Positions 21,015 through 32,586 of a DNA stretch of 64,000 nt are shown in pieces. The notes under the pieces were generated by a model. The model did not search any database. It was not told the origin of the DNA and saw only the letters and a program-made list of their open reading frames with translations. The stretch is from NCBI GenBank assembly GCA_963576725.1, contig OY755252.1:42611552-42675551 (forward strand), given 5' to 3'. Positions within the stretch are counted from its first letter, which is position 1, and the number at the start of each line of letters is the position of its first letter. Position numbers and translations under genes: made by a program. The stretch comes from Azorinus chamasolen (taxonomy: Eukaryota > Mollusca > Bivalvia > Cardiida > Solecurtidae).

Positions 21015-21199
21015 TTAACCCTTCTCATGTTGAAAAAATCATGTCCACTGAATTCTGATTATTTCAAACCTTTGAGAAACTGTTGACCGAGTGTCAAACT
21101 GCTCTGGTCTAGATCAGACGCGGAGTTACTCGGCGTCTCATCTGGATCCGAGCTGTTTGCAAATGCCAGCCAGGTCACGCTAAGCATGAGAAGGATTAA
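21015..21199 (+). mobile_element. Family G MITE, copy 10 (full)
   Basis: TTAACCCTTCTCATGTTG opens it and AGCATGAGAAGGATTAA closes it (185 bp, TTAA-bounded, with terminal inversion CCCTTCTCATG/CATGAGAAGG). The hairpin at 21,095-21,160 has apex CGGAGTTACTCGG. It is the best full-length reference for family G. Confidence 0.8.
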
Positions 21200-21286
21200 G
21201 ATCACTTGAATGGCATGTACATAGCGCAGGCGTTATGTCAACTACAGAATGCAGTCTGCTGGCTGACGTTACGGTTATTTTTCATC

Positions 21287-21520
21287 GGTCTAACCCTTTT
21301 GCGACAAAAAATATATTTCGTCTGCTACACGTACACATGCCGTCTGCTGTATATTTGGTTTATTATTTGCCATGCAATTTCGCTGTGTTACTTCTCGTGT
21401 TGCAACGGTTACAACAATATATTTTGACTTGATTATGGTTTGATTTCAGGTTTCAAAATTTCTTTACAAAAGCATTACAGGAGTCTCGAACTGTTTGGAT
21501 CAGGATGAGATACAGAGAGG
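21287..21520 (+). mobile_element. Family K MITE remnant
   Basis: TAACCCTTTTGCGACAAA and TTCGTCTGCTACACG resemble the K left arm (cf. 60.23 kb). AACTGTTTGGATCAGGATGA near 21,490 is a half hairpin. The right half is missing. Confidence 0.5.
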
Positions 21521-21663
21521 TGCAAATATTCTTCATATCGTGTGTCTGCTCACACATGGGATCTATTGATTGGAACATTACAAGTATTGACACGTATTAA
21601 CGCGACCTGTCTGCTTCCAAATATAAATAACAAACCAAGCATTAGACATACAGATCATGGTGC

Positions 21664-21770
21664 ATACCTAAATACGAAAATCGCCTTTTCTCCGCCAAAC
21701 CCTTTGAGACGATTCTATAGAGTGGTCACAGTTATAGTTATCTTATTATTTTATCTGGACATCTAAGCAT
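21664..21770. mobile_element. Family N element fragment
   Basis: TCTCCGCCAAACCCTTTGAG, then ACGATTCTATAGAGTGGTCA, then TTTATCTGGACATCTAAGC. The centre is inverted relative to the copy at 63.09 kb, as expected if one palindrome arm was kept in each. Confidence 0.6.
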
Positions 21771-21879
21771 ACAATTCACAATAGATCACTGTTCGCGCTA
21801 CTTTCGATATGGTTGTTATGTAAAACTTTCATTGTACGTGCTATATGTTCAATATGGTTGTGCTATGTTTTTATGTATA

Positions 21880-22026
21880 TTCATATACCATTACGAACAT
21901 TGAGCTAAACATGTTCATTTCCCATATTATAACAAAAGCAAATAGAGCAAACACTGGTTTATAAATATAAGCCGACTACTCTGTTTGCAAAGCCGTAGAA
22001 AGACGTTTTAATGGAGTAAAGAGTTA
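21880..22026 (-). mobile_element. Family C MITE, truncated
   Basis: AACATGTTCATTTCCCATAT, GAGCAAACACTGG, CCGACTACTCTGTTTGCAA and GTTTTAATGGAGTAAAGAG follow the C order with the hairpin mostly lost. Its terminal TTA is shared with the adjoining A element. Confidence 0.6.
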
Positions 22027-22233
22027 CCTCATATGCTATTTTAAACCAAACTATTTGAATAAATATACCGAGAAGGAACATAAAAGGAAAATTTTAGAAT
22101 TATGTAGTATTGAAACTATTGTGATAAATAGAGCATTTGCTCTATAGGAGCAAATGCTCTATTTATCGCAATGGTTTCAAGAGGTTACTATTACAGAGGC
22201 GTAGAAATGCGTTTTAATGGCGTAAAGGGTTAA
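22024..22233. mobile_element. Family A MITE, copy 3, with a C-type right end
   Basis: The left arm (TTACCTCATATGCTATTTTA) and the hairpin (ATTGTGATAAATAGAGC, TTGCTCTATAGGAGCAAATG) are family A. The right end GCGTAGAAATGCGTTTTAAT and GGCGTAAAGGGTTAA is a C terminus rather than the A type. The element is therefore chimeric. Confidence 0.75.
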
Positions 22234-22303
22234 AGTAATCTATTATGACCGTTCATTAATTCAGAAATCAATCGCTTACTGCAAGCTATCGTAACTACAT
22301 TCG

Positions 22304-22475
22304 TTAACTCTTTTGCTGCCAAATACATGTAGTGACGTCTTGTAAAGTTTTTGTTTGCTTAATTTTCTCCCCTTTTATTTCATGATCATTACGAAACAGT
22401 TTCTCCCCTTTTATTTCAGTAACATTATAAACTGTTTGGATCCTAATGAGACGCCCATCATCTAGCCAGCCCGTT
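22304..22475 (+). mobile_element. Family K MITE, truncated
   Basis: TTAACTCTTTTGCTGCCAA is a K start. TTTCTCCCCTTTTATTTCA occurs twice 40 bp apart. AAACTGTTTGGATCCTAATG and AGACGCCC is the hairpin's left arm; the rest is lost. Confidence 0.6.
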
Positions 22476-22806
22476 TCGTTTTGGGAATAAAACGTAGACA
22501 GGTCACACGAAAAGATTATCGTAAGTCCTAATTAACGACAACCACTCACTACTATTCTAAACACGGTCTAGTGTGCAATAAGGTAGGCTAACTTACGACA
22601 GAAATTACCGTAGGTTTTAACCACTGGCATTTCAAATGTTATCAATAAATCACAAAATACTACTGTATGAGAAAAATAATCCCCGCATGATATATATAAA
22701 TACCAGGAATGCAACGCCTCCAGACCTCTAAATTACAACCCGACCGTTGTACGCCGACTAAACTTTTTGAAATCATTGTAAACAAGGCAGTCCAAAGGAC
22801 AGCTAT
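22476..22806. other. No gene seen
   Basis: No supported feature. Confidence 0.3.
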
Positions 22807-23845
22807 ATCCCCCACCGCCGCCACCTAAATTAAGACATTGACCTTAAGGTGATACAGTGGTTTTTAAAACTGCATTTCATGCATTAGGATAAGACAACAC
22901 AAGACAAGATAGTATTTAATTTGACAAAGTGTAATAATATTGTAATTGTTAATTGAAAATCCTTCAAATGGTTTAGAAGATATGGAGCGGACACGAAATG
23001 TAATGGAAATTGAAGATTAAATCACTTGGCCTTCAAATGTGACATTGACCTTGAGCCGACATGACTGCCACATATGTTCTGCACATTGTCTCAACGTGGT
23101 TAACATTTGAGGCAAGTTTCTTGAAAATCATTCAAGGGGTATAGGAGATAACGAAACTATAATGGAAATTGAAGGTAAGAACACTTGATCTTCAAATGTG
23201 ACCTTGACCTTGAGCCGACATGACTGGCACATGTGTTCTGCACATCGTCTCAATTTAGCTAACATTTAACTAAACTTTTATGAAAATCCTTCAAAGGCTT
23301 TAGAAGATATGGAGCGGACACGAAAATGTAACGGAAATTAAAGGTTAAAACACTTGACCTTCAAACGTGACCTTGACCTTGAGCCAACATGACTGTCGCA
23401 TGGGTTCTGCACATCGTCTCAATTCATTTAATATTTGACTCAAGTTTTATGAAAATCCTTCAAAGGGTTTAGAAGATATGGAGCGGACACGAAACTGTAA
23501 TGGCAACTGAAGGTTTAAACACTTGACCTTCATATGTGACCTTGAACTTGAGCCGACATGACTGCCACATGTGTTCTGCACATCGTCATAATTTGGTTAA
23601 CATTTGACTCAAGTTTTATGAAAATCCTTCAAAGGGTTTAGAAGATATGGAGCGGACACAAAAATGCAATGGAAATTGAAGGTTAAAACCCTTGACCTTC
23701 AAATGTGACCTTGACCTTGAGCCAACTCATCTGACACATATGTTCTGCACATCGTCTCAACTTGGTTAACATTTGAGGCAAGTTTCTTGAAAATCCTTCA
23801 AGGGGTATAGGAGATATGGAGCGGACACGAAATTGTTACGGACAG

Positions 23846-23903
<58 letters not shown>

Positions 23904-23949
23904 GAAGGCCATTCCTATAACCCCCCCCCTCCGCTATGCGGTGGGGGAT
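22807..23949. mobile_element. Pearl/BIV160-like element with ~169-bp core repeats
   Basis: ATCCCCCACCGC at the left (22,807) and its inverse GCGGTGGGGGAT at the right (23,938-23,949) bound the element. Inside, about six units contain TGACCTTGACCTTGAGCC, CATGTGTTCTGCACATCGTC and GAAAATCCTTCAAAGGGTTT; the anchor GAGCC recurs at 23,053, 23,212, 23,381, 23,550 and 23,719, so the unit is 169 bp (159 once). A GACA/GACG microsatellite follows. This plan, core repeats plus microsatellite between short inverted ends, is known from bivalve pearl-type and BIV160-containing elements, probably Helentron-related. Confidence 0.8.
23841..23903. repeat. GACA/GACG microsatellite
   Basis: GACAGACAGACAGACAGACG and GACGGACGGACAGACAG make up the 3' microsatellite of the pearl-like element. 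Confidence 0.95.
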
Positions 23950-24229
23950 TAAAAATAGGGCATTTGCTTCATAGGAGCAAATGCTCTATTAACCACAAAG
24001 GTTTCATAACTACACAATTATAACAGTTTCCGTTTTGTAGTAAATTCCCCTTTTCAATGGATGGACCTAAACGTAGTATTGAGGGGATGGCTCCAAAAGT
24101 AGCCTATGAATGAATGGTTCTAAAATGAGCCTATGAGGAAATGTGTTTAAAAGTAGTCTATGATAGAATGGGTCTAGAATTAGCTTATGAGGGAATGGGT
24201 CTAAATTAGCCCATGAGGAAAAGGGTTAA
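23950..24229. mobile_element. Family A MITE, copy 4, left-truncated
   Basis: The left arm begins inside the stem (AATAGGGCATTTGCTTCATA) directly at the end of the pearl-like element. The right stem AGGAGCAAATGCTCTATTAA and arm ATTATAACAGTTTCCGTTTT are present, and it ends GAGGAAAAGGGTTAA. Confidence 0.75.
24100..24229. repeat. 27-bp tandem array from the family A end
   Basis: TAGCCTATGAGGGAATGGGT, the normal A terminus, is repeated five times with a period of 27, 27, 27 and 26 bp (anchors at 24,102, 24,129, 24,156, 24,183, 24,209). Only the last copy ends in TTAA. Confidence 0.85.
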
Positions 24230-24908
24230 GTAATAGATTGGTTCGTAATACATCTTTGGCTAAGTGCACTTTGAAAATGAGGAAGAATGGAAGAACCTGC
24301 AGATTTAACGGTCGAATAATAAGTGAAAAACAAAGTTTTGAAGAGCCTGATCAGTGCTATCAATAACTAGTCTTATACATGATACAGCTCTTTGGCAAAG
24401 TCTGGGAAATAAGTTATAAGCAAAGTGTTACAGATCCAGATCGGGACAATCATTAATTAGTCTTTTATAAGCGGGGTCTAAAGTGATATCCTACGTCCCA
24501 TGTTCTTACGGACGATTGACGCAACTGGCTGAGCATACGATTTTGCAATTATGTCTCTTAATGTATCTTAATCTCTCATCCATATTTGATTTATTAGGGT
24601 TACAGGATCAACCCAATACCATTGGTTAAGTTATTTTCTCAATACAGTAGAACTTCATTTATCCGAGCACTCAACTATCTTTCAATACATAGCATTCTCT
24701 CACAGTGAGGCTCATACAAACTTGACAATGCGTGCCAAGCAACAATTATTCGCTGATGACAGTTCTTTGAAAAGATTTATTGCTCAAATTATGTCAAACC
24801 ACATTAAAACGGTGCGAATCGAAATCAAATAATTGCTGTTTTTGTTTGTTTTTTTGTGTGCCAATCCCGCAGAGGTTATGCAACCAGTAACATATCGTTA
24901 TCGTTTGC
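24230..24908. other. No gene seen; isolated TIR-like word
   Basis: TACAGTAGAACTTCATTTAT followed by CCGAGCACTC at about 24,644-24,673 looks like a pogo-type terminal repeat with no partner nearby. Nothing else is supported. Confidence 0.35.
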
Positions 24909-25130
24909 GAGCTTTACCCAAATATATCTTACTGTCTTGGCAAACAGAATAGACCCATACAGCAGCCGTTTGATTAGGGTCTATTATGTTTGCTTATGAC
25001 ATTATATAGGTCCGATTTTACAGTTTTTGTCCAGACTAAAATGTCCTGTTTTCTTATACTGTTATAAAACTCAGGTAATAAATATCCATGATAGCATGAT
25101 TTTTACATAAATATTCATGATGTTATGGAT
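24909..25130 (+). mobile_element. Family C MITE, degenerate
   Basis: GGCAAACAGAATAGACCCAT, CAGCCGTTTGATTAGGGTC and ATTATGTTTGCTTATGACAT form a shortened hairpin. AATATTCATGATGTTATGG is the distal C arm. The terminal TTAA sites are lost. Confidence 0.65.
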
Positions 25131-25175
25131 TAGCCGATACTATGTTTCGCGTTATAAGAATCAAAGACACCATGA

Positions 25176-25660
25176 CACTGCAAACAGTGTATGTTCACAA
25201 CAATCAACGAGTTGTATTTGATCAGGCTCAATACTGGTCTCTCAGTCACTGCAAAGAGTATATGTACACAACAATCCACAAGTTATATTTGATCAGAATC
25301 AACATTGACCTCTGATTCACTGCAGACATTGAATGATCACAGCAATTCACGAGTCGTATTTGATCAGGCTCAATACTGGTCTCCCAGTCACTGTAAACAG
25401 TGTATGGTCACATCAATCCACGAGTTATATTTGATCAGGCTCAATACTGTCCTCCCAGTTACTGCAAACAGTGTATGTTCACAACAATCCACGAGTTGTA
25501 TTTTGTCAGAGTCAACATTGGCCTCTCAGACACTGCAAACAGTGAATGTCTACAACAGTCTTCGAGAGTTGTATTTGATGAGGCTGAACATTGTCCTCTC
25601 AGTCACTGTAAACAGTGGATGTCCACAACAGTGGCCGAGAGTCAGCATTGCGAGTCACTC
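25176..25660. repeat. 71-bp tandem array, ~7 copies
   Basis: The unit starts CACTGCAAACAGTGTATG and continues CACAACAATCCACGAGTTGT, ATTTGATCAGGCTCAATACT, GG.CTCTCAGT. Anchors at 25,176, 25,247, 25,318, 25,389, 25,460, 25,531 and 25,604 give 71 bp (73 once). CACTGCAAACAGTG is itself a palindrome. The unit is not a multiple of three, so long open frames here are coincidental. Confidence 0.9.
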
Positions 25661-25907
25661 GTCAGAGGTAAATGCATGTCATCGTATCGCTATGTAGATG
25701 CATTAGAATTTGATCTAATACCATGTTAATGTTGCTACAGATGCTCTGTATCTACACTGGTTACATTGTGACTTCATGTTATGGTCTACGTATACTTATG
25801 TTTCTTATAAAAGTAAATAGCCATGGTGTACTAACAGATTCTGATCATAATGTCTTTGCACATATTCTGTTTAACATGATTATTAATTTATATAGTTTGA
25901 TTGTATA

Positions 25908-26095
25908 TACAGTTCAACATGTCCTAAGCGGACATTCATTTATTGAATATAGGAGTCTTAAAATCAGGTTCTTGATGCAGGACAAACGTAATACAAAAAG
26001 CTCCTCTAGCTTGACCTGCATTAAGCTACCGTATGCCTTACAAACCCATAAATCGACATATTTGATGGCCGCTTAAGATATTTCCACTACCGGTA
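25908..26095. mobile_element. Family E MITE, copy 4
   Basis: It starts TACAGTTCAACATGTCCTAA, with core TTGATGCAGGACAAACG..AAAAAGCTCCTC and TAGCTTGACCTGCATTAAGC. Part of the right stem is deleted. The end is degenerate (GCTTAAGATATTTCCACTAC). Confidence 0.65.
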
Positions 26096-26559
26096 TAGTT
26101 CCTGTTTCTTCGAAACCTCTGCGATGCTAATTCATATTTCGAATAAAAGAATTGTATTGTAAATGTACGTATGTTTTAAAGCAATACCGGTCTAACGTCT
26201 CCTTAAAATACTATCTATCACATTGAAGTTGATATTACTTTGTCCATCAGTTATTCAAATAGATTTGAACAAACGCGTTAGCCTGGTGTAAATATAAGCT
26301 ACTGCAAAATCACGATATGCAGTGTGTGATTGACTAATTATAAAACTGTTCTAATTAATGTTTTTGTTGTCAACAATGAATATTCACATAGTAAAGAATT
26401 AGTGCACACGTGCATGTTCTATCTGGCATGTGCATGTTTTATCTCTTATGGAATTATATATGTACGAGTATTTGTTTGATTCTGCTGTCCCCGCCACGGC
26501 CATCCACTCTTGTATTCATACACCCTCATACAAACTTTCTGTTTAATACCCGCGATATC
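26096..26559. other. No gene seen
   Basis: AT-rich, with no recognised element or domain. Confidence 0.3.
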
Positions 26560-26598
26560 ATTATTTGTTATATGAATATTCACGAGGAAAGGGTTTAA
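26560..26598. mobile_element. Terminal fragment of a C-type MITE
   Basis: TATGAATATTCACGAGGAAA and GGGTTTAA is a C end. Its TTAA is shared with the adjacent family B copy. Confidence 0.5.
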
Positions 26599-26844
26599 CC
26601 CTTTCCCTTTTCTATGTTTGTTACAAATTTCAGTACTTACTGAATATTCATTAACAAAATAGTTATAAATAAATATAGAAGGTGGAACATTGTAGATATT
26701 TTAGAAAGCAAAGAAAGAGATCTATCAAATTATATTAGCAAACAGAGCAGACCCTGATCAGATGGCTCCTCTAGGAGCCGTCTGATCTGGGTCTACTCTG
26801 TTTGCAGATGCGTGAAAACACGTTTATATGAGGGAAAGGGTTAA
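26595..26844 (-). mobile_element. Family B MITE, copy 4 (near-perfect hairpin)
   Basis: TTAACCCTTTCCCTTTTCTA opens it and TATATGAGGGAAAGGGTTAA closes it (250 bp). The hairpin (26,737-26,807) has AGCAAACAGAGCAGACCCTG, apex GGCTCCTCTAGGAGCC, and GTCTACTCTGTTTGCAGATG. It is the best reversed reference for B and ends 47 bp before the 6.2-kb element. Confidence 0.9.
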
Positions 26845-26891
26845 TGGCAATATATCTAATAAGTAAACGTTGTTTTCATTGCTCATTATAT

Positions 26892-27385
26892 CACTGGGGG
26901 GTAACGTATCCCGGATATTGCTAATAAATGAGCTGTATTTTGACGCAACGGAGAGAACAGGAGTGCAACGAGGGTAAGTAAATGTGTATTTTCTCTTAAT
27001 TAGTTCTTTTTCGGCAATTGACAGGTGGTGCTTTAGATTCACCATACTCATATTATACACGCCATATACATGATTTGGAATCAAACAATGCAAACGTTGG
27101 GAAAATCACAAAATGAACGCCGTGCTCGCGAAAGAATGCATAACCATCTCCCAGATTTTTTTATGTTACTGAAAGATGGAATCAAAATATAACATTCTGA
27201 ATTGAGCGATCGCTTTGAATATCATTCAGCTATGTATACTGAAAATTTTAGTCATATTGGTTCAAGTTTGACCAAAATATGGCCACAAACGAAAAGTCGG
27301 CTAGTCACTATTAGTGTACTGGGGATTGATAAACGGTGTACTGGGTATTGCATATTGTCAAAATTTGGTGTACTGGGGATTGCAC
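26892..27385 (+). repeat. Left terminal inverted repeat of the 6.2-kb element
   Basis: It begins CACTGGGGGGTAACGTATCC and ends with three spaced copies of GTGTACTGGG.ATTG (about 27,317-27,388), probable subterminal binding motifs. It contains GCCATATACATGATTTGGAA and CTCGCGAAAGAATGCATAAC, conserved in the right repeat. Confidence 0.9.
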
Positions 27386-28100
27386 ATTACACTTTAGTTG
27401 TTTTTTTGCTTATTCACCAGCATAATAATTTGAAAAGACCTCTGAAAAGTTTATTCAGGCAATATTCTTCTATTTTCATCATAAAGTAGTGTTTAAAGGT
27501 CTAGTTTTGACTTGATGGGGTGTTAATTGGATTGTTTATTGTGGTTGGGTCCCACCATGCTTGATAGTTATTGCATCATATTAACCCATATCCTCCAGTA
27601 CTTTCGTCTGCTTTGAAATTGCCGTCTGCAAAACAATATTTAGATCTAAATACGATTTGTACATACATCAGATGCTCTATGCTATGCTACCTCTGATCTG
27701 GATCCAAACTGTTTGCAAATAACAGACAAGTGGCCACCAGCAGGATAAGGATAAATTGCAACTAACCCTTATCCTGTTGGTCGTGTCTTGACTGTTATTT
27801 GCAAACAGTTTTGGATCCAAATCAGATGCTGCATAATGCCGCGTCTGATCTAGATCCAGGCTGTTAGATATAAAATACATTTGTCTCTGAGACCTTTTGA
27901 TTTAAAATATGCACATATATTGCTGCATGATATGGGTTTAGCATCTATCAATTAGAACCCTACTGTGCTAACTGGCTTGCGGTAAAGGGGTAGTTATGAA
28001 CCCCTATAATAGGTATTTAAGCGTTGTTAAAATATGCCCTATCCATCGATGTAATTCAGCAGGGATCGGATAGCATGAAAACGTTATTTTTAATATTCTA
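27386..28100. other. Interior of the 6.2-kb element, proximal part
   Basis: AT-rich DNA without coding signatures; it contains the paired G hairpins annotated at 27,690-27,875. Confidence 0.4.
27690..27875. mobile_element. Two inverted family G pieces inside the 6.2-kb element
   Basis: GATCTGGATCCAAACTGTTT GC.. at 27,697 ends with the G arm CAGCAGGATAAGG. Then CTAACCCTTATCCTGTTGG begins a reversed G copy with hairpin GCAAACAGTTTTGGATCC, CAGATGCTGCATAATGCCG, GATCTAGATCCAGGCTG. The pieces are arm-to-arm. Confidence 0.7.
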
Positions 28101-31100
28101 GCAATACATATTCTTTATGTACAGTGTCATATTGAGACAGAAAATGATTTTCAAACTATTTCATATGAAAAAATGCATTAAAAATTGTTTGTTTATTTGT
28201 TTCAGATAGTACGCCTCTTTAACTGTTTTTCAGTCATATTGCGACGTCCAGCTAATTACTGGTAGAGGGAGACACCAGGTACCCTTTATACACCTTTTCA
28301 GATACAAATCAGTAACTGGGTAGAAGTAACTGGTATCAGAACACCAATTAGCCGCAAATGCCCCATGGTGTAGTCAAAAGTTACAAGTCCACTGAGAATA
28401 AGTGTCAAATATTTTGCCTCAAAATAAAGTAGCACTGTTTTCATGGGATTTTCATCATTTTATGTTTATCATGTAGATATACATGGTTATCAGAGAATAG
28501 ATACAATGCTTGTCTGTTATTCTAGAAAGGGTTTGTGAAGAACTTGTGTGAACCTAAGTAACATGTCCCTGTTTAGTCAGTGCCTCTGTCAGAAGTGTCA
28601 AGAAACTGGAGTGCAAGATATTTTTCTTACATAACACATGGCACCCCAGTGTTTGCATCTTTCAGTAATGCATGAACTTATCTTTGAGGACAATACAGAC
28701 GGGTTCCTGTGTTGGGTATAAAAGTTGACATTTCTTTACCTTGTACTGTAGTTGATGCAGTTTATATGAATCATTCAATGATATAGGGCAGCCTATTTGG
28801 TGGGGACCCATTCTAAAAAATGGACAATCAATGTCGCCGTTATAAGTCAACTGATATTTCGACAATTAAAAGCAATTAACGTCGTGTCATTGTTTTTCTC
28901 TATTTTTCATTTTATTAGGATTATTTCATAAACATTTTTATGGTCTAAAATGTTGTTCTGAATGGCTTTCCAGGCCTTTAAATCTGCATGGGGTGGCGGA
29001 ATTTGTATGTCGCCATGTACATTTTTAGTTTTCATTGTACCCATAATATAGTGTAGAATGTAATCATTCCCGATTTAAGCCCCTGCATTTATTTATTATT
29101 AATGGATGTTTTTCACGAAGACAAAACGGCGCTACAGCAACCAAACATTAAAATACACTGACATGCTAATGCAATGTCGCCAAACCTGACCTAATCTATG
29201 AGGCTAAACTATAACGGTAAATAGAATATCACATACTGCACGATAATTCTGCAATGCCTTATTCATTCACCCTTTAATAATGTATATCATGTGTATGAAA
29301 AAAGATTTTTACCAAATTCATCTATGGAAAAAAATTTCAGAGGCCAATTTTCTAAATTACACTTCGGGAATTTAGCTTTCTAATATACGAGTCATCACAA
29401 ATAAGCATATTCGTTTCCCCATGAAAAACTTTTTTTATGGATGTTTTGCCAATTTTGTGTACTAAATAACCCATTGTTTATCAAAATTTAATGAAAAGTA
29501 CTTTGAGAAAGCATATAAAATTTTGCTGGCCAATCAAATACAGCGGAAATGAAAAAATCCTAATCTACGAGGCCTAATTTACGAGACAAATATCTTTCTT
29601 GAGTTGCCCCTTCCATCATTCCCGAGTGTCATGCCACTCAATTACATCTTATTCAATACTTAAACCACAGTCACATGTAAATAATTCATGGAAGATGTCA
29701 GTCTGCTACATAATTCGTCTACACAATTCCCTAAGAAAGCGGTGAGTTATTTGACATTTTGCAGAAATAGCTTACAGGATTGCCTTCTTGAATTTGTATA
29801 CATATTAATTCATAATTATGATTTGAATACCGAATTATCGACGTATGAACAACATAACCTTTCGCATTGTTTAAATATTCCACATGAAAGTTCGGACTCG
29901 TAGCTTAGATTAAATTGTCCCGTAGATGAGGATGCCAATATCAAAGTATTTCTACACAATTTTTCAAACGTAAAGTAAGTTTAAATTATGCCGGTATAAT
30001 ACAAATCTATTCAGAAATAATAAATGGTTCAATAAAAACAAGATTGGCAATATATTAATGGCAATTATTTGTAAAAAAAATCAATTTTTTTTTCACTACT
30101 ATATTTACTTTTATTTTTGTTAAGTCACGAACATGTTTACTTGGTATTTCTTTTACAAAAAGAGCAAACATTCACTTCATTGCATTTATTCCTATTGCCC
30201 AATCTACATACAAATACGTATAGTCAAGTATGTCTCCTTTCAAATAGGCATTTACAAAGCCACACATACAGTCACCAAAGTGTGCCGTAAAATATAATCT
30301 CTTTTGTCCCGTAAATTATAGTAATAGTTTTATTCACATCAACAGGTTTGAATCCCATTAAATAGCTGAATTGTTTTGTTCGTCCATCCCTTCTTTCGTC
30401 TGTCTGTCAGTATGTCTGTCTATTCATATGTTGTGATAGTGTTTATCCGTCTCGAGGTGTTGTGTGACTCATTACTCAAACACTAATTGAAGCGGACTGT
30501 TGAAACGTGCATTATTTGAGCATGTGTACCTTAAGTTTCGGCCCATGAGTTAGCAAAACATTGGTGACAGTGTGATAATTTAGAGCAGCAATAATTTAAA
30601 TAAGAAAGTACAGCCAACCTTTGATAAATGTATACTTGTCATTGAAAATATATAGCGATGTATCATCAATATGAAAGATATAGATTCAATGACAGCTGGG
30701 AGGAACATATATCTGTTTCAAATGACTCAAAATGAGAATTTATTCGCACTTTGAGCTGTTTGATAAAGATAATATAGACTCGCCAATAAAGAGATGAACA
30801 ATTAAGTGTAGTTTTAGTTCTAATGGAAACTTTGAATTACGAGTATGTAGGAAATCGTGTTAATAGACTTATCAATGTTTGACTGTACTATAAAATATAA
30901 CAAACTTAAGGCCATCTAAAGCAGATGAAATTGATTGAAAAAGAAAATGTAATGCGCAAGACAGGCGTCCTGGTACCTACAGGAAATGGGAGAAGAATGT
31001 TCACTGTCCCTGAAAAAGTTTTCAACTTCACGTCCTTTACTAATAGTCCTTAAACATAATTTTATGATTTACGGGACAATCTAATGACACACTTTCCCCC

Positions 31101-32586
31101 AGCAAATGGTTGGTTCTGGGTTATGTGAACGCAAGTAGTAATCAGTTTTGTTATTTTTATTAGTAACTCTTGCAAACAGTTAACAATTGATTGTTGGACT
31201 GAATCAAACTATTTTCATTACATACATTTGTCAGCGGTCAGTGCATAGTTCAGTCAAAAGGGATGTTTTAACTCAGACAGTAAAATTACAGAGTTGAACA
31301 CGACATACAGAGTTGAATTTGAAATTGTCGGTCTATTTGTATACTCCTAAATGCTCGTTTTGATGAATGCTGCTGTTTATAAAGCAATGTATATCATATT
31401 ATTTGTCAGTCTAATTTACAGGACACATTCCTATAATTTACGGGACTGTGACTTTCGAAAGAGAAATTTTCTTACAAATTGTCTTAACGATTTTGTGTAC
31501 TTATGTATGAGTTTATAATACATCGGGAACGTTTCCTGACCCTCAAATTGTTTTGCACTAATTTTAACTGTGTAAAAGTTCAAATACAACATTCATGAAA
31601 CTATATTTTTATGAAGTTGAGTGTGGTGTTCAACTCCTAATTTTCATACTTAATATCAAAATGTTTCATCAGAAATGGATAAATGCATGCTATATAATCT
31701 CAGTTCATACACATAACCCGATTCTTTGAATTATATAACTTTCCGAGCTCTATATATAACTGTTAAAAATCAGGTTATGGGTACTGTGAACACAAGGAAT
31801 AAATTTCTATAGCTTATACATTAACCACTCATTTTACATAATTAATTGTTAATAAATATTAGAACTATTTCGGAATAAGGTCAAAGATACATTAAACATT
31901 TCTATATTCACAACTTTTCAGACATACGACGTAGTTGAAATTTAACGTTTTCATTCGGTGAATTGACCGATTTATTTGAGAATGGGTCGTTAAAAACGCG
32001 TGCCCCTAGCTATATCACTTCTTATATCACAGTACTAGTTTGACCACTGGGCTAAAGCCGCTGTTATGTATAACAGCGTTCATTAGCATTTATGGAAAAA
32101 CTGAGTGATATAGATCTAATATTTCAGAATGTTTATGCTATTAATAAAAGCCTATTACATGTATATGTTTATACAGTACTATTATATTTACATATAGGCT
32201 CGACCTTTGCTTACAGTATGTTTTGCATCTGTCAGTACTCAATATGGTACTGAGCCTGTTAACTAGAGCTACACATAGATCTACATGTAATGTCATATCA
32301 ATTAACTGAAGAGTAAACAACAGATCTATTAAGAAATAGGTTAAAAGACTATTATGATTGATGGATGGATGAGTTGGATTTTACGGCACTGCTACACAAA
32401 AACTATTATTAACAGGTACTTATAGATAATGGCTTTTAATAAGTCAGTGATCATCGAGTATTTCAATACAGATAGATATAGATCTATCTAGAATGTGCGA
32501 TTGACTAGAAACAGTATTTATCACGACAGAAATATATCTGAAATATCTAACAACGTTCAATAAAACGGAAAAAAGAGAACAAATGA
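28101..32586. other. Interior of the 6.2-kb element, no gene seen
   Basis: About 4.5 kb, very AT-rich. No reverse transcriptase, transposase or other domain was recognised. Variants of AATTTACGGGAC recur on both strands (29,577; 29,918; 30,308; 31,070; 31,417; 31,436). A 71-codon frame at 29,688 has no recognisable match. Confidence 0.5.

Noticed and set aside
25305..25729. 130- and 109-codon overlapping frames
   Set aside because: They lie across the 71-bp array. As 71 is not a multiple of three, the translated repeats shift frame each unit, which argues against selection on a protein.
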